Below, piece after piece: positions 42,202 through 51,168 of a stretch of 64,000 bases of DNA. Under the pieces are notes generated by a model. It worked only from the letters and a program-made list of their open reading frames with translations. It searched no databases and was not told where the DNA came from. The translations under genes and the position numbers were made by a program. The stretch covers positions 124,001 through 188,000 of the forward strand of contig NZ_ANIE01000007.1 of assembly GCF_000708045.1 (NCBI RefSeq), given 5' to 3'. How positions within the stretch are numbered: position 1 is the stretch's first letter; the number at the start of each line of letters is the position of its first letter. The stretch is from Marinobacter nitratireducens. Its GTDB lineage: Bacteria > Pseudomonadota > Gammaproteobacteria > Pseudomonadales > Oleiphilaceae.

Positions 42202-42303
42202 GGCTTTGCGTTTATGTGTGGTCCTATGTGGATGTGATTTTTAGCAACTTTCTGTTTTTACGAAAATTGTGGTTTTCTGTGGTGCTCCGAAGACGCGCGG
42301 CAT

Positions 42304-42337
42304 CGGGTTCAATTCCCGCCGTCTCCACCAAACAACC
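42304..42337 (+). repeat. attR: 34-bp direct repeat, island right end
   Basis: Identical to 36058-36091. It contains the last 27 nt of ssrA as a displaced duplicate with no tmRNA upstream. Confidence 0.93.
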
Positions 42338-42340
42338 TCA

Positions 42341-42370
42341 AAAAAGCCCCTGATTTCAGGGGCCTTTTTT
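42341..42370. terminator. ancestral ssrA terminator, now terminator of the ROK gene
   Basis: aagcccctg/caggggcctt around attt with A and T tracts. Nearly the same hairpin follows ssrA at attL. It can stop transcription from the minus-strand ROK gene. Confidence 0.82.
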
Positions 42371-42387
42371 ATGCCTGTAACCGAGCC

Positions 42388-43296
42388 TCACGCCCCCAAC
42401 CAAGCCGCTCCCCGAACCCCACTAGAATCCCCATGAACCGCCCTTACCACTGGCGTGTCACACTCCCCACCAAACACGTACCTCGGTAGTCGCTCGGGCA
42501 ACTGCTCGTAGATCTGTTCAGCATTGCTCATACCACCACCCAGCACGATGATGTCCGGGTCCAGCACGTTGACAACGGCGGCGAGGCCTCGCGCCAGGTG
42601 CTCCAGGTAGTGATCCATCGTTTTGCCTGCCTCCGGGTCTCCTTTGCCGGCATCTTCAGTAATGGTATGGGCCGGTGTTTGCTGGCCCGTGAGGAGTTGG
42701 TGCGTGAGGGACAGGCCGGTGCCTGAGAGAAAGGTTTCGTTGCAACCGTGGCGGCCACAAAAACAGGGGCGTTGCTGCAGCTCGGTTTCCGGGGTCCAGG
42801 CCAACTGATTGTGCCCCCATTCACCGGCCACGCCGTTCGGACCGCTGAGCAAGCGCCCATTGACGCTCACACCGGCACCGCAACCGGTGCCGAGTATGGC
42901 GGCGAATACGGTGTTACAGTCCTTCGCGGCTCCGTCTGTTGCTTCCGAGAGGGCAAGGCAGTTGGCATCGTTGGTGAGGGTGACTGGCCGGTGCAACAGT
43001 TGGCGCAGGTCCTCCTGCATGGGCTGACCGTTTATCCAGGTGGAATTGGCGTTTTTGATGCGTCCGGTTTTGCGGGAGATGCTGCCGGGAATGCCCACAC
43101 CCACTGGGATGCCCGTCGTGCCTGCCTGGGTTTCGGCTTCGGCCACCAGGCTCTCGATGGTCTGGAGAGTCGCCTGATAGTCGCCAGTTATGGTGGCTCG
43201 GCGGGTCCGGAAATGCTCCCGGCTCTGTCGGTCCATCAGGATGACTTCGGTTTTGGTGCCACCGAGGTCGACACCGATCAGCCACTTCTGGTCCAT
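42388..43296 (-). CDS. ROK family sugar kinase
   Basis: 302 aa from ATG 43296. Upstream in-frame starts at 43302 (ATG) and 43329 (TTG) exist, but the last lies in a terminator. Phosphorylates a hexose such as fructose or N-acetylglucosamine with ATP; the exact substrate is undetermined. The phosphate loop is DLGGTKTE (10-17), with EWGH, the zinc motif CFCGRHGCNE of the ROK family, and DIIVLGGGMSN near the end. This is the first intact chromosomal gene beyond the island. Confidence 0.9.
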   Translation of the reverse strand: MDQKWLIGVDLGGTKTEVILMDRQSREHFRTRRATITGDYQATLQTIESLVAEAETQAGTTGIPVGVGIPGSISRKTGRIKNANSTWINGQPMQEDLRQLLHRPVTLTNDANCLALSEATDGAAKDCNTVFAAILGTGCGAGVSVNGRLLSGPNGVAGEWGHNQLAWTPETELQQRPCFCGRHGCNETFLSGTGLSLTHQLLTGQQTPAHTITEDAGKGDPEAGKTMDHYLEHLARGLAAVVNVLDPDIIVLGGGMSNAEQIYEQLPERLPRYVFGGECDTPVVRAVHGDSSGVRGAAWLGA

Positions 43297-43327
43297 GGGC
43301 ATAATTTTTTGATTACTTGCTTTAAAC

Positions 43328-43351
43328 AAAGCCCCTGAAATCAGAGGCTTT
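43328..43351 (-). terminator. terminator of the VOC gene
   Basis: The stem aaagcctctgatttcaggggcttt read on the minus strand follows the VOC stop by 17 bp. Confidence 0.7.
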
Positions 43352-43368
43352 GATACGCCAACCAGCGA

Positions 43369-43740
43369 TCAACCAAACTCGAAAAACGCCAGCTTATTTC
43401 CGTCCGGGTCCCGCACATAGGCGCCGTAGAATTGATCCGGAATACGCTGCCCCGGCTCACCGTCACAGGAGGCGCCCAGCTCAATCGCTTTCTTGTAAAG
43501 CGCGTCCACCGCTTCCTTGGAGCCCGGCGGAATGGCCAGCATGTTGCCGTTGCCCGGGTGATTGGGTTCGCCGTCAAACGGGGTACACACGGCCAGCATG
43601 GGCTCTTTCATGCTTTTGCCGATGAAGGCGATGCGGCCCATGTCCAGCAGCACTTTCGCGCCCAGATCGCCCAGCAGGTTCGAGTAGAACTGTTTGGCCC
43701 GGGCCATATCGCTAACGCCGAGTGTTACGTATCCGATCAT
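43369..43740 (-). CDS. VOC (glyoxalase/bleomycin-resistance fold) protein
   Basis: 123 aa from the ATG at 43740, which has AGGAG 8 nt upstream; the longer frame to 43818 is not like the family. Paired beta-alpha-beta modules: TLGVSDMARAKQFYSNLLGDLG opens the first, and YGAYVRDPDGNKLAFFEF closes the second, carrying the metal-ligand Glu. The substrate is unknown. Confidence 0.9.
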   Translation of the reverse strand: MIGYVTLGVSDMARAKQFYSNLLGDLGAKVLLDMGRIAFIGKSMKEPMLAVCTPFDGEPNHPGNGNMLAIPPGSKEAVDALYKKAIELGASCDGEPGQRIPDQFYGAYVRDPDGNKLAFFEFG

Positions 43741-43931
43741 GGTGTTTCTCCTTTGTTTTGGATGTCCGAGTATAGAGGGAATCTTCCTTTCGGGTGAACC
43801 TGTCACCAAATGATACAAACCTACCCACTGCGCCTTCCGGCAAAACTGCTAATATTGCAGAAACATGTGGCACATAAACTACTTATCATTCCATTGACAC
43901 TTTCGTGCCCAAAACCCTTTGGATTAACCCT

Positions 43932-44819
43932 ATGTCCGGCAAGACCAAACAGTCCCAGAAACTTCTGCTTTTCCAATTGGCAGGAACGCGCCTGTTCGGG
44001 TTAGGCACCCTGAAGATTCGTGAAATTCTTCCGATGATGCCGCTGACGAAGCTGCCTCAAAGCCATCATGCCGTCATCGGGACAGCCACCTTTCGGGGGT
44101 CCGCTGTACCGGTTATTGATATGGCGTCGGCCGTCGGCTACCCGCCGCTGACACCTGAGGAGCGGGAGTCTGCATCCATCATCATTACGGACGTGCAGCG
44201 TCAGGAGATCGGTTTTCTGGTGCGCGGCGTCCGGCAGATTATCGAGGCAGACTGGAAGCACGTCATGCCACCGCCCAAGGCGCTTGGCAGCAAAGCTTTC
44301 ATCACCGGGTTGCTGGACGTGGAGGGCGATATCATCCAGCTGCTGGATGTAGAGCTACTGCTGGCAAAGGTGTATCCGGAATCGTTGGATGCGAAGGAAG
44401 TGATGCTGACGGATATTCAGAGCGAGACGCTGAAATCCCTGAATATCCTCCTGGTGGACGATTCCCAGGTGGCCCGCAAGCAACTCAGCGATGTGCTGGA
44501 CAGCAAGGATATTTCCTATCAGGTCACCTCCAACGGGGACGAGGCGCTTCAGATCTTGCTCAAGGAAGATGAACTGGGCCGGCCCATTGATATTCTGGTG
44601 AGCGACATCGAAATGCCCGGCCTGGATGGCTACGAACTGACGTTCAACGTGCGGGACAACAGCAGTCTCAGCCAGCCGTACATCATTCTGCACACGTCAC
44701 TGAACAGCGAGATGAGCCTCAGCTATGCCAACCAGGTGGGCGCTAACGAGGCGCTCACCAAGTTTGACGCCGAGGAGCTGCTTCAGGCCATGTTGCGAGG
44801 GGCAGGACAAACCGAATGA
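43932..44819 (+). CDS. chemotaxis protein CheV
   Basis: 295 aa from the ATG at 43932; a GTG at 43905 would add nine residues. The N-terminal CheW domain (about 10-160) couples receptors to CheA, and the C-terminal receiver domain (about 175-295) carries the phospho-acceptor in VSDIEMPGLDGYEL, an acidic pair in VDDSQ, and a late KFDAEEL with the conserved Lys. No other chemotaxis genes are nearby. It converges on the next gene with a 4-bp gap. Confidence 0.93.
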   Translation: MSGKTKQSQKLLLFQLAGTRLFGLGTLKIREILPMMPLTKLPQSHHAVIGTATFRGSAVPVIDMASAVGYPPLTPEERESASIIITDVQRQEIGFLVRGVRQIIEADWKHVMPPPKALGSKAFITGLLDVEGDIIQLLDVELLLAKVYPESLDAKEVMLTDIQSETLKSLNILLVDDSQVARKQLSDVLDSKDISYQVTSNGDEALQILLKEDELGRPIDILVSDIEMPGLDGYELTFNVRDNSSLSQPYIILHTSLNSEMSLSYANQVGANEALTKFDAEELLQAMLRGAGQTE

Positions 44820-44823
44820 GCCG

Positions 44824-45501
44824 TCAGATGGAAAACCAGTTCTGCTTGATCTGCTCATACTGATCGCGGCTGATCACGCCGGCTTCAGAAAGACGCCTCA
44901 TGTCCGCCACCGCCAGGGGGACTCTGCCCTTACCATCGGGCAGATGGCGTTGGCCCCGGAGGATGCCCTCCCTGAGTTCCGTCAGGAACAGATCCACCCG
45001 TTCACGGCTCGGCGTCCGGGCATCGATGGTGAACAGCACCACATCACTGTTCAGAGCCCGGAACTCAAACACATGCCGACCCGAGCGTATGGCGGAGAAC
45101 ATGAAAGCCACTGCCGCAAACAGCGGCACCACCAGCCACGCCAGCGGGGCCGGAAAGGCCGCGTAGAGAACGGCCGGCACGGCCAGGCAAAGTGCACCAG
45201 CCAACCACAGCCAGAACCGGTAATCCCGGATTTCTCTCGGCTCCTCCTGCACAAACGTTAGATCGATCACCTGCTCCGGCAGGTCCTTTTTCCGCCGATT
45301 GGTCTGTATCAGCAGGTAGTGGCTACTGAACCGGGTGAACAGGGTGCTGGTTTTGGCCGACACCCGGGTCTGGCGCAGCCGGCGGTCAATCCGCCAGCTG
45401 TCGCGGGGAGGTACAATCCAACAGTCACGTTCCAGTTCCAGGTCCGGCACGCTCCACCGGTCCAGTTCTATGACATCGTCGTGGCTTACTGCAGTCGTCA
45501 C
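44824..45501 (-). CDS. two-TM protein with SHOCT-like C-terminus
   Basis: 225 aa. Two adjacent hydrophobic segments (about 98-118 and 121-137) in the middle, a PH-like or otherwise beta-rich N-terminal half, and a C-terminal MRRLSEAGVISRDQYEQIKQNW that resembles a SHOCT motif. Role unknown. It lies 15 bp downstream of the CXXCH lipoprotein gene and may be the last gene of that operon. Confidence 0.65.
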   Translation of the reverse strand: MTTAVSHDDVIELDRWSVPDLELERDCWIVPPRDSWRIDRRLRQTRVSAKTSTLFTRFSSHYLLIQTNRRKKDLPEQVIDLTFVQEEPREIRDYRFWLWLAGALCLAVPAVLYAAFPAPLAWLVVPLFAAVAFMFSAIRSGRHVFEFRALNSDVVLFTIDARTPSRERVDLFLTELREGILRGQRHLPDGKGRVPLAVADMRRLSEAGVISRDQYEQIKQNWFSI

Positions 45502-45516
45502 GGTACGTCTCCCTGC

Positions 45517-48432
45517 TTATGGTGTCGGAAACTCGAACTTTTCCGGGTCGTTATAGATGTGCGCACCGGTGTCGAGCCATTCCGCGATCAGTCTCAGTTC
45601 CGCCCGGGTGAGCATGCCCTGATGGCTCTGGCGGATGGCGGCCGTTTCAGCGGTTTCCACTTCGTATTCATCATCGTCCGGGTCATCGTCGAACAGGCTG
45701 AAGAAGCGCGCGCTGGCTATGGCGCCACGGCCACTCATCAGGCGCCGAGCAAAGCAGACGCCGGGCTCGGGCAGAATGGTCATGTCACCCTGAACCCCAT
45801 CCGGGCACTGGGCATCCAGATCGGCCGAGTCCACTTCCACCCAATCGCCGGTTTCGGTTTCCCGGAGGTAGTAGTCCGGCTCGAACAGCTCTACATAAGA
45901 TTCAAGCTGTCGGTTGTCCCAGGAGGCATTACCCGATCCCAACAGCAGATTGGTGCTGGCGCCACCGCCGCCAACGCCGTCCGGGCAGGATTTGCTTTCG
46001 GCTGCGCGGTGGCAGTTCTGACAGGAAGTCACTACATTCTGGTTCGGGTCGACACGGCACGCGTTCCAGATCGGCTGGATGTGCTCCTTGTAGTTGATCG
46101 TGGACTTGCAGTTCGCATTCCAGTCGGTCAGGCAATTAACATCTGCGACGGGCACTGGCGTTGTCAGCCCACTGTAGGGAACTTCGAATGCCAGTGAAGG
46201 CTCCGGCGGATTGTTCCAGAAATCCTCGTAACGCACGGTGTCTGCCCAGGTCGCCTGAAGGCTGTTCAGGGAATCCACCAGGGCCTGGGCCATGGTGTCT
46301 TTCCAGCGATAGGCGCGTATTTGCGGGTTGGCGTTCGGGAAGGCCATGCCATCTCCCGGGGCGCCCGGGTTCGCAGACGCCAGCTCCACGTCTGTCCGGG
46401 CGTGAGGAATGTCCACTTCCGGGTCATGGCAGCCATAACAGGTCAGTTTTTCACCCTCTTCCAGCAACAACGGACGCGGGTGCTGGGTCAGGTAGTTGTA
46501 GTTGTAATCCGGCGCTGCAATCAGCTCTACGCGCTTGCCGTACTTGTTCACCACTTCGAAACTGAAGTTGGTGTCTGCGGGCACCTTCACCATCGCCGAC
46601 CCATCCGGCTCAACCATGGCGTAGGACAGCACATCGTAGAGGGTTCGGTTACCGGAGCCCACCAGCGGGGTCAGTCCCAGTGGCGGCTGAGGGCCGGAGG
46701 GTGGGTTCAGAACTTCGTCACTGAGGATCGCCTGCTCCAGCTCCGGTGGGATCTGGCGCACGCCCAATACGCGGATAAAGCGCTCGGAGCGATCATCCGG
46801 TTGAGTCAGGCTGGGGTCGCGGCGGGTTTCAATGCCACCGTCGAACTGCTCGGCCATATCAGCGCCGTCAAGATCGTAGATGCTGCGGATCTCGAACAGC
46901 GCCGAGTTCTCTTCCAGGTCCAGCTTGTGACGTTCACCAGTGTAGGGCCGGGCCAGCTCGTTGTAGTCGGCAATCACAATGTCGGTGTACAGAGCCCGTT
47001 CGTGGCCCTGCACAACCGGCAACCGGGTATTGGTGGCCGGATCAATGGTCCAGATGCCGTACCTCGGTTCACCAAGGCTTTCCGTCGTGGCACTACCTTC
47101 GCAGGGCGTACTGGTCTCGCCATTGGAGGTGAGGCACTGGGCCCAGCTGGTAAGCATGCGGCCAGTGCCATCGTTATACGGCGCGACGGAGCTGTACCAG
47201 CCAGTCGGGGAGACCTGGTTCGGGTAGAAGTTCACCAGCCCCGGTGTCATGGATTCCTCCGCCTCTCCGGTAATGCCCTCCGTCACCGGCTGGCCGACTG
47301 CAAAGAAATTCTGGCTGTTAATCTTCACCACATCACCACCGTAAATCGGGTTATAGATGTGGCGCATGGTGGTCAGCAGGTTGCCGTCATCCAGGGGAAT
47401 CGGGTCCATGTAGTGAATGAACGAGGCATCAGAGAACTCTTCACTCAGACTGCCGAAATACCGGTGCACATTGCCGCCGGCGGGAGTGATACGGTACATG
47501 CTGAGCACGTCTTCAACAAAGACTCGCTCGCCATCGACCTCGCCGGCCAGGGAGGCACTGCACTTATCATCCACCGTCCATTCTTTCGGATCTTCGAGAC
47601 CGGAGGGGAAGCCACTGCCGTTGCCCTGACCATAACCGCCACCGTGGGGGTGCTGGTTGAAGTTGGGGTCGTCGATATTTTCCAGGGTGCAATCCTGAAG
47701 CGTTTCGTAGATCCGGCCAAATCGGATGAAAACCACGTGCCCATCGTTCATGGTGGCGGGCTCGATATCGTGGAACTGGCCGAAGGTGATCTGGGCCAGC
47801 TCGGTACCATCGGGTTTTACCGAATGCAGCAGTGAGGCCGGCTCGTTGAAGTCTTCGAGGTATTCACGGAGATCCAGAGCCTGCCAGTCTCCACGAGAAG
47901 ACTGGCGACTGGATGAGAAGATAATCCTTCCCTCGTTGGTATAGGTCGGATTGGTGTCCTGGCCGGAATTAGCCACAAGATCATCCTGGAATATCCGGCG
48001 TACCTTGCCACTGGCAAAGGTGTATTCGAAGATATTCCAGGTGAAATTGTTGGGGCTGTCCGCAGGACCGTGGGCGGCAAACACCATGCGTTCACCGTCC
48101 GGAGAAACATCCAGATCCTTAACATCGTATGCACCTCCGAAGTACCCCTCCAGGGCATGCCTTTCCCCGGAACTCAGGGCAATCCGATCACGAACCATCA
48201 GCTTCGCGCCGGGATTAAAGGCATAGGGGGCACGGGGGTCCAGAGGCGGCCGCACATTCACGGACGACGTGTCCCCCATCTCGGGGTAGCCCCTCACCAC
48301 GTAAGCGAAGGGCTGGTCCGAGAGCATTGCCTCCTGATTGTCACTCAGCTCACCCTCAAAGCAGCCGGTGAGTGAGACCAAACCCAGGGTGGCAAGGGCC
48401 AAAAGGCGCATTCCTCTGTTTATTCTGATCAT
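45517..48432 (-). CDS. large lipoprotein with two CXXCH haem motifs, HzsA-like
   Basis: 971 aa from the ATG at 48432, with AGGAG upstream. Signal peptide with lipobox LTGC (Cys24). The first roughly 500 residues contain repeated beta-propeller-like strands (DLDVSPDGERMVFAAHG, RIIFSSSRQSSRGDWQAL). The segment ADTNFSFEVVNKYGKRVELI followed by TCYGCH (Cys665) resembles the hydrazine-synthase-alpha-like (HzsA-related) domain. A second CQNCH is at Cys804 within a cytochrome-like domain (NYKEHIQPIWNAC). The bearer is probably an outer-membrane or periplasmic c-type cytochrome. The reaction is unknown. It is at the 3' end of the ExbBD/AgmX operon. Confidence 0.78.
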   Translation of the reverse strand: MIRINRGMRLLALATLGLVSLTGCFEGELSDNQEAMLSDQPFAYVVRGYPEMGDTSSVNVRPPLDPRAPYAFNPGAKLMVRDRIALSSGERHALEGYFGGAYDVKDLDVSPDGERMVFAAHGPADSPNNFTWNIFEYTFASGKVRRIFQDDLVANSGQDTNPTYTNEGRIIFSSSRQSSRGDWQALDLREYLEDFNEPASLLHSVKPDGTELAQITFGQFHDIEPATMNDGHVVFIRFGRIYETLQDCTLENIDDPNFNQHPHGGGYGQGNGSGFPSGLEDPKEWTVDDKCSASLAGEVDGERVFVEDVLSMYRITPAGGNVHRYFGSLSEEFSDASFIHYMDPIPLDDGNLLTTMRHIYNPIYGGDVVKINSQNFFAVGQPVTEGITGEAEESMTPGLVNFYPNQVSPTGWYSSVAPYNDGTGRMLTSWAQCLTSNGETSTPCEGSATTESLGEPRYGIWTIDPATNTRLPVVQGHERALYTDIVIADYNELARPYTGERHKLDLEENSALFEIRSIYDLDGADMAEQFDGGIETRRDPSLTQPDDRSERFIRVLGVRQIPPELEQAILSDEVLNPPSGPQPPLGLTPLVGSGNRTLYDVLSYAMVEPDGSAMVKVPADTNFSFEVVNKYGKRVELIAAPDYNYNYLTQHPRPLLLEEGEKLTCYGCHDPEVDIPHARTDVELASANPGAPGDGMAFPNANPQIRAYRWKDTMAQALVDSLNSLQATWADTVRYEDFWNNPPEPSLAFEVPYSGLTTPVPVADVNCLTDWNANCKSTINYKEHIQPIWNACRVDPNQNVVTSCQNCHRAAESKSCPDGVGGGGASTNLLLGSGNASWDNRQLESYVELFEPDYYLRETETGDWVEVDSADLDAQCPDGVQGDMTILPEPGVCFARRLMSGRGAIASARFFSLFDDDPDDDEYEVETAETAAIRQSHQGMLTRAELRLIAEWLDTGAHIYNDPEKFEFPTP

Positions 48433-48450
48433 GGTGTTTCTCCTACCCGA

Positions 48451-49398
48451 TCAACCAGGCATGAAATCAAACTTGTAGTTCACGGGTGTTGCGGCCACGT
48501 CTTCCGGACCGAACGAGATCATCTGGATCCGCGCCAGCAGTTTGAGCTCCAGGCGCTGGTCCTCCAGTTGGCTGTCTACCAGGTCGATACTGGAGATACT
48601 GCCATCCGGCTCGATCACGATGTGGAAAACGAACTTGCCCTGCAGTCCGGGATCGCTGCGCAATGCCCGGTTGTAGAGCGCGTAGATGGCCCCTTTGTGC
48701 TGCTCGAAGACGCGACGAATGGATTCCATATCGCGACCGCCGGCCACCGACGAGCGACTGGAACCACCATTGCCGCTGGCACCACTGCCACCGCCACCGG
48801 TCCCGCTGCCAATGGGGCTTTCCACCGCAGTGGAGCCTTTGCCTGCCAGCTGTGTACCGGAACCGGTGTCGTTCATCACCGAGCTGTTCACGCCGCCACT
48901 GGTTTTGGTGGCAGAGGTCGCACCCAGTACCGAGCGGGCGGCTTTCGCTGCTGCGCCGGTTTTCACGTTAGTGTTCCGGGCCTGAAGCTTGGCGACATTC
49001 AGCGAGCTACGCAGTGAAGAGAGTTCCTTCGAGAAGGCTGCCACGCCCATGTTGGATACCTTTTCACGGGCCTTTTTCACTTCTTTGGCCGGCGCCGGCT
49101 CCGGAGTCTTTTTAACTTCCTTCGTCGGTTCGGTTTTCTCTTCCTGCTTCACGGGTTCGGGGGGCGGCGGCGGAGGAACCACTTTTCGCTGTTCAATCAG
49201 AACCTTGGCCAGCGTCGGCGGTACCCGCTCCTTTTCCTCTCGATCAATCTCCGGCAACGGCAGCCAGGGGAAGGCCACGGCCAGAAGCAGGAGCAACAGC
49301 AGCAGGCGCTTGAGAATGCGCTTGAAGCGGCTGTCCTCCTCGCCACTCGCTTCCCAGGGCAGCGCGAAGTCGTAGGGTGTTGTTGTCATTGCAGTCAT
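48451..49398 (-). CDS. AgmX/PglI-type TonB-like energy transducer
   Basis: 315 aa from the ATG at 49398, with GGGAGGG 5 nt upstream. Cytoplasmic N-tail, one transmembrane segment of mostly Leu (about 31-47), a Pro/Lys/Glu-rich periplasmic spacer (PPPPPPEPVKQEEKTEPTKE), a Gly/Ser-rich linker, and the C-terminal AgmX/PglI domain (about 220-315; DMESIRRVFEQHKGAIYALYNRAL and VIEPDGSI). This is the architecture of GltG/GltJ-type proteins and of TonB: it carries mechanical energy from ExbBD to the outer membrane. It follows ExbD by 13 bp. Confidence 0.85.
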   Translation of the reverse strand: MTAMTTTPYDFALPWEASGEEDSRFKRILKRLLLLLLLLAVAFPWLPLPEIDREEKERVPPTLAKVLIEQRKVVPPPPPPEPVKQEEKTEPTKEVKKTPEPAPAKEVKKAREKVSNMGVAAFSKELSSLRSSLNVAKLQARNTNVKTGAAAKAARSVLGATSATKTSGGVNSSVMNDTGSGTQLAGKGSTAVESPIGSGTGGGGSGASGNGGSSRSSVAGGRDMESIRRVFEQHKGAIYALYNRALRSDPGLQGKFVFHIVIEPDGSISSIDLVDSQLEDQRLELKLLARIQMISFGPEDVAATPVNYKFDFMPG

Positions 49399-49411
49399 TG
49401 AGTCCCTCCCG

Positions 49412-49915
49412 TTACGCGCCGCTGCTGCCGGATATCCGGGAAACAGCCATGGAGAGATCCCGATAATCCGCCTTGGCACAGGTCAACATCACCCGTTTCA
49501 GAAGCTCATAAGGAATCTCCTGGTCGCCCAGGATGGTCACTGCCCGTCCGAGGCTCTTCTCACGCTCGGTCAGTTCCTCCCGCTTGCTGGCCTGGAAGCT
49601 CAGTTCCTGCATCAGGCCATCAATCAGGCCATTGGAGGTGATTACCTCATCAATGGTCGCCACCGGCCGGCCATCCACGAGGATGTCGTCCTCGGTAATC
49701 GTGACCACGGTGGTTTCCCTCGGGCGCTCCTCAGCCGTGGAGTCCGGCAAGGCCACATCGTTCACCTTGATCAACTGGTTACTACCCGAGTTGAGCAGCA
49801 GGAAGAACACCAGAATGGTGAAGATGTCCATCAGCGACACCAGGTTGAGCTTGGCCGGTTTCATGAAGGTCTTGGCGCTGCCCTGCAGGCCGAACGAAGT
49901 CATCTTATCGCTCAT
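49412..49915 (-). CDS. ExbD/TolR family protein 1 (Asp retained)
   Basis: 167 aa. One N-terminal transmembrane segment (about 24-45) with the conserved proton-binding Asp30 in LVSLMDIFTILVFFLL, then a periplasmic domain. Works with ExbB/TolQ-type channels to convert proton flow into work. It overlaps the next ExbD by 4 bp (49912-49915). Confidence 0.92.
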   Translation of the reverse strand: MSDKMTSFGLQGSAKTFMKPAKLNLVSLMDIFTILVFFLLLNSGSNQLIKVNDVALPDSTAEERPRETTVVTITEDDILVDGRPVATIDEVITSNGLIDGLMQELSFQASKREELTEREKSLGRAVTILGDQEIPYELLKRVMLTCAKADYRDLSMAVSRISGSSGA

Positions 49916-50442
49916 GACTTGCCTCCTTTGGCCGGGGCATCACCCAGGGAAATGTCGGGAAACAGTTCCACGTCCACGGCGTCGGTCACCACCAGGGTCT
50001 TGGCCACCCGCAGGGTGTCCATAGTGGACACCAGGGACTGGTAGGTCACACCGGGCTCGGACAGCAACAGCGCATCACTCTTGGCGATGTTCTTTGCCGC
50101 CAGCTGGCTCTTGATCTCCTGCAGCACCTTGGAAAGCATTTTGAAGTCATGGTGAGCATCCGCGCCTTCGGCTTCCGGCTCGACCTTGTCGATACGCTTC
50201 ACCAGGTTACCGCTGGGGTAATAGACCTCGATTCCGGATTGCCGAACCACCACTTCCAGCTGGCGGTTCTCTTCTGCACTGGCCGTCTGGGCGCCAGTCA
50301 GGTCGGGCAGGTTGAGCTCCAGAATCGAGATATGGTTGAACACCATACTCATCAGCAGCACCGGCACCAGAACGATCATAAGATTCATGAACGCGGTGAT
50401 ATCGATGTCTGCTTCTTCCTGTTCTCTGCGTTTTGCAAACAT
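49912..50442 (-). CDS. ExbD/TolR family protein 2 (Asp replaced by Asn)
   Basis: 176 aa. Transmembrane segment at about 15-38, DIDITAFMNLMIVLVPVLLM. The usual Asp at the membrane face is Asn20 here, so this subunit should not bind the proton in the normal way. The periplasmic domain is intact. With the first ExbD and one ExbB it probably forms a hetero-complex, as AglQ/AglS do with AglR in Myxococcus. Co-translated with ExbD 1. Confidence 0.9.
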   Translation of the reverse strand: MFAKRREQEEADIDITAFMNLMIVLVPVLLMSMVFNHISILELNLPDLTGAQTASAEENRQLEVVVRQSGIEVYYPSGNLVKRIDKVEPEAEGADAHHDFKMLSKVLQEIKSQLAAKNIAKSDALLLSEPGVTYQSLVSTMDTLRVAKTLVVTDAVDVELFPDISLGDAPAKGGKS

Positions 50443-50461
50443 AACGAATTACCCGCTGTGA

Positions 50462-51127
50462 TCAGGCGTCGGAAGCACGTGTATTAACTGAGTTACGGTT
50501 GCTCCGAACGATAGTGTTCAGCGCCTTCACGCCGGCCATTTCGATACTTTCGACAATTTCCAGGGTCTTGTTCTGCAGCAGGGAGTGAATCAGCAGCAGC
50601 GGGATAGCGGCGATCAGGCCAAACGCAGTGGTGTTCATCGCCACGGAGATGGACTGGGACAGCAGCGTGGCCTTATCCGCCGGATCGGCGTTGGCAACGG
50701 CGGTGAAGGCTGCGATCAGGCCAATGATGGTACCGAGCAAGCCCAGCAGCGTGGACACGTTGGCCAGGATAGACAGGTAGTTGGTGCGCTTCGACAGACG
50801 CGGAATGCTCTCCATCACGCCTTCCTGCATGGCAGCATGAATGTCGTCACGACGGGGAGAAGCGCGCATGGTGTCCAGGCCCACGGCAACCAGGCGGGCA
50901 ATGGCAGCGGTGTTGGACTCCGCGGCTTTCTCAGCCTGCTCGAACTTGTTCTCGTTCATCAGCGGCAATAGTTCACTGTAGGCGGCACGGTTGGACTTGT
51001 AGGCACGCTTGAGGAAAAACCAGCGCTCTACGGCGATTGCCAGGCCGATCATCAGCACCAGGGCAATCGGAAACATGAAGGCACCGCCTTCCTGGAAGAA
51101 TGAAACAATGCTTGTGTAAACGTTCAT
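50462..51127 (-). CDS. MotA/TolQ/ExbB proton channel family protein
   Basis: 221 aa. Three transmembrane segments (about 15-35, 113-138, 158-180), with TLLGLLGTIIGLI and NTTAFGLIAAIPLLLIH, the signature of ExbB/TolQ. Pentameric inner-membrane channel partner of the two ExbD proteins just downstream (19-bp gap). In the Agl-Glt comparison it corresponds to AglR. Confidence 0.93.
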   Translation of the reverse strand: MNVYTSIVSFFQEGGAFMFPIALVLMIGLAIAVERWFFLKRAYKSNRAAYSELLPLMNENKFEQAEKAAESNTAAIARLVAVGLDTMRASPRRDDIHAAMQEGVMESIPRLSKRTNYLSILANVSTLLGLLGTIIGLIAAFTAVANADPADKATLLSQSISVAMNTTAFGLIAAIPLLLIHSLLQNKTLEIVESIEMAGVKALNTIVRSNRNSVNTRASDA

Positions 51128-51168
51128 GAGTAGTTCTCCAGACAGTTCTGTTCGTATTTCTTGGTGTT

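Larger units (their letters stand above)
36058..42337. mobile_element. genomic island integrated in the 3' end of ssrA
   Basis: A perfect 34-bp direct repeat lies at the tmRNA 3' end (36058-36091) and again at 42304-42337, enclosing 6.2 kb. Inside, next to the ssrA side, are a frameshifted P2-type integrase, an FRG-domain gene, a broken phage repressor and several unknown genes with lower GC and no homology to the flanking housekeeping regions. Loss of the integrase frame and absence of structural phage genes suggest a decayed, immobile remnant carrying accessory cargo. Confidence 0.93.

Noticed and set aside
36058-42337. CRISPR array or IS element within the island
   Set aside because: No regularly spaced short repeats and no transposase were found. 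Mobility is explained by the tyrosine recombinase.
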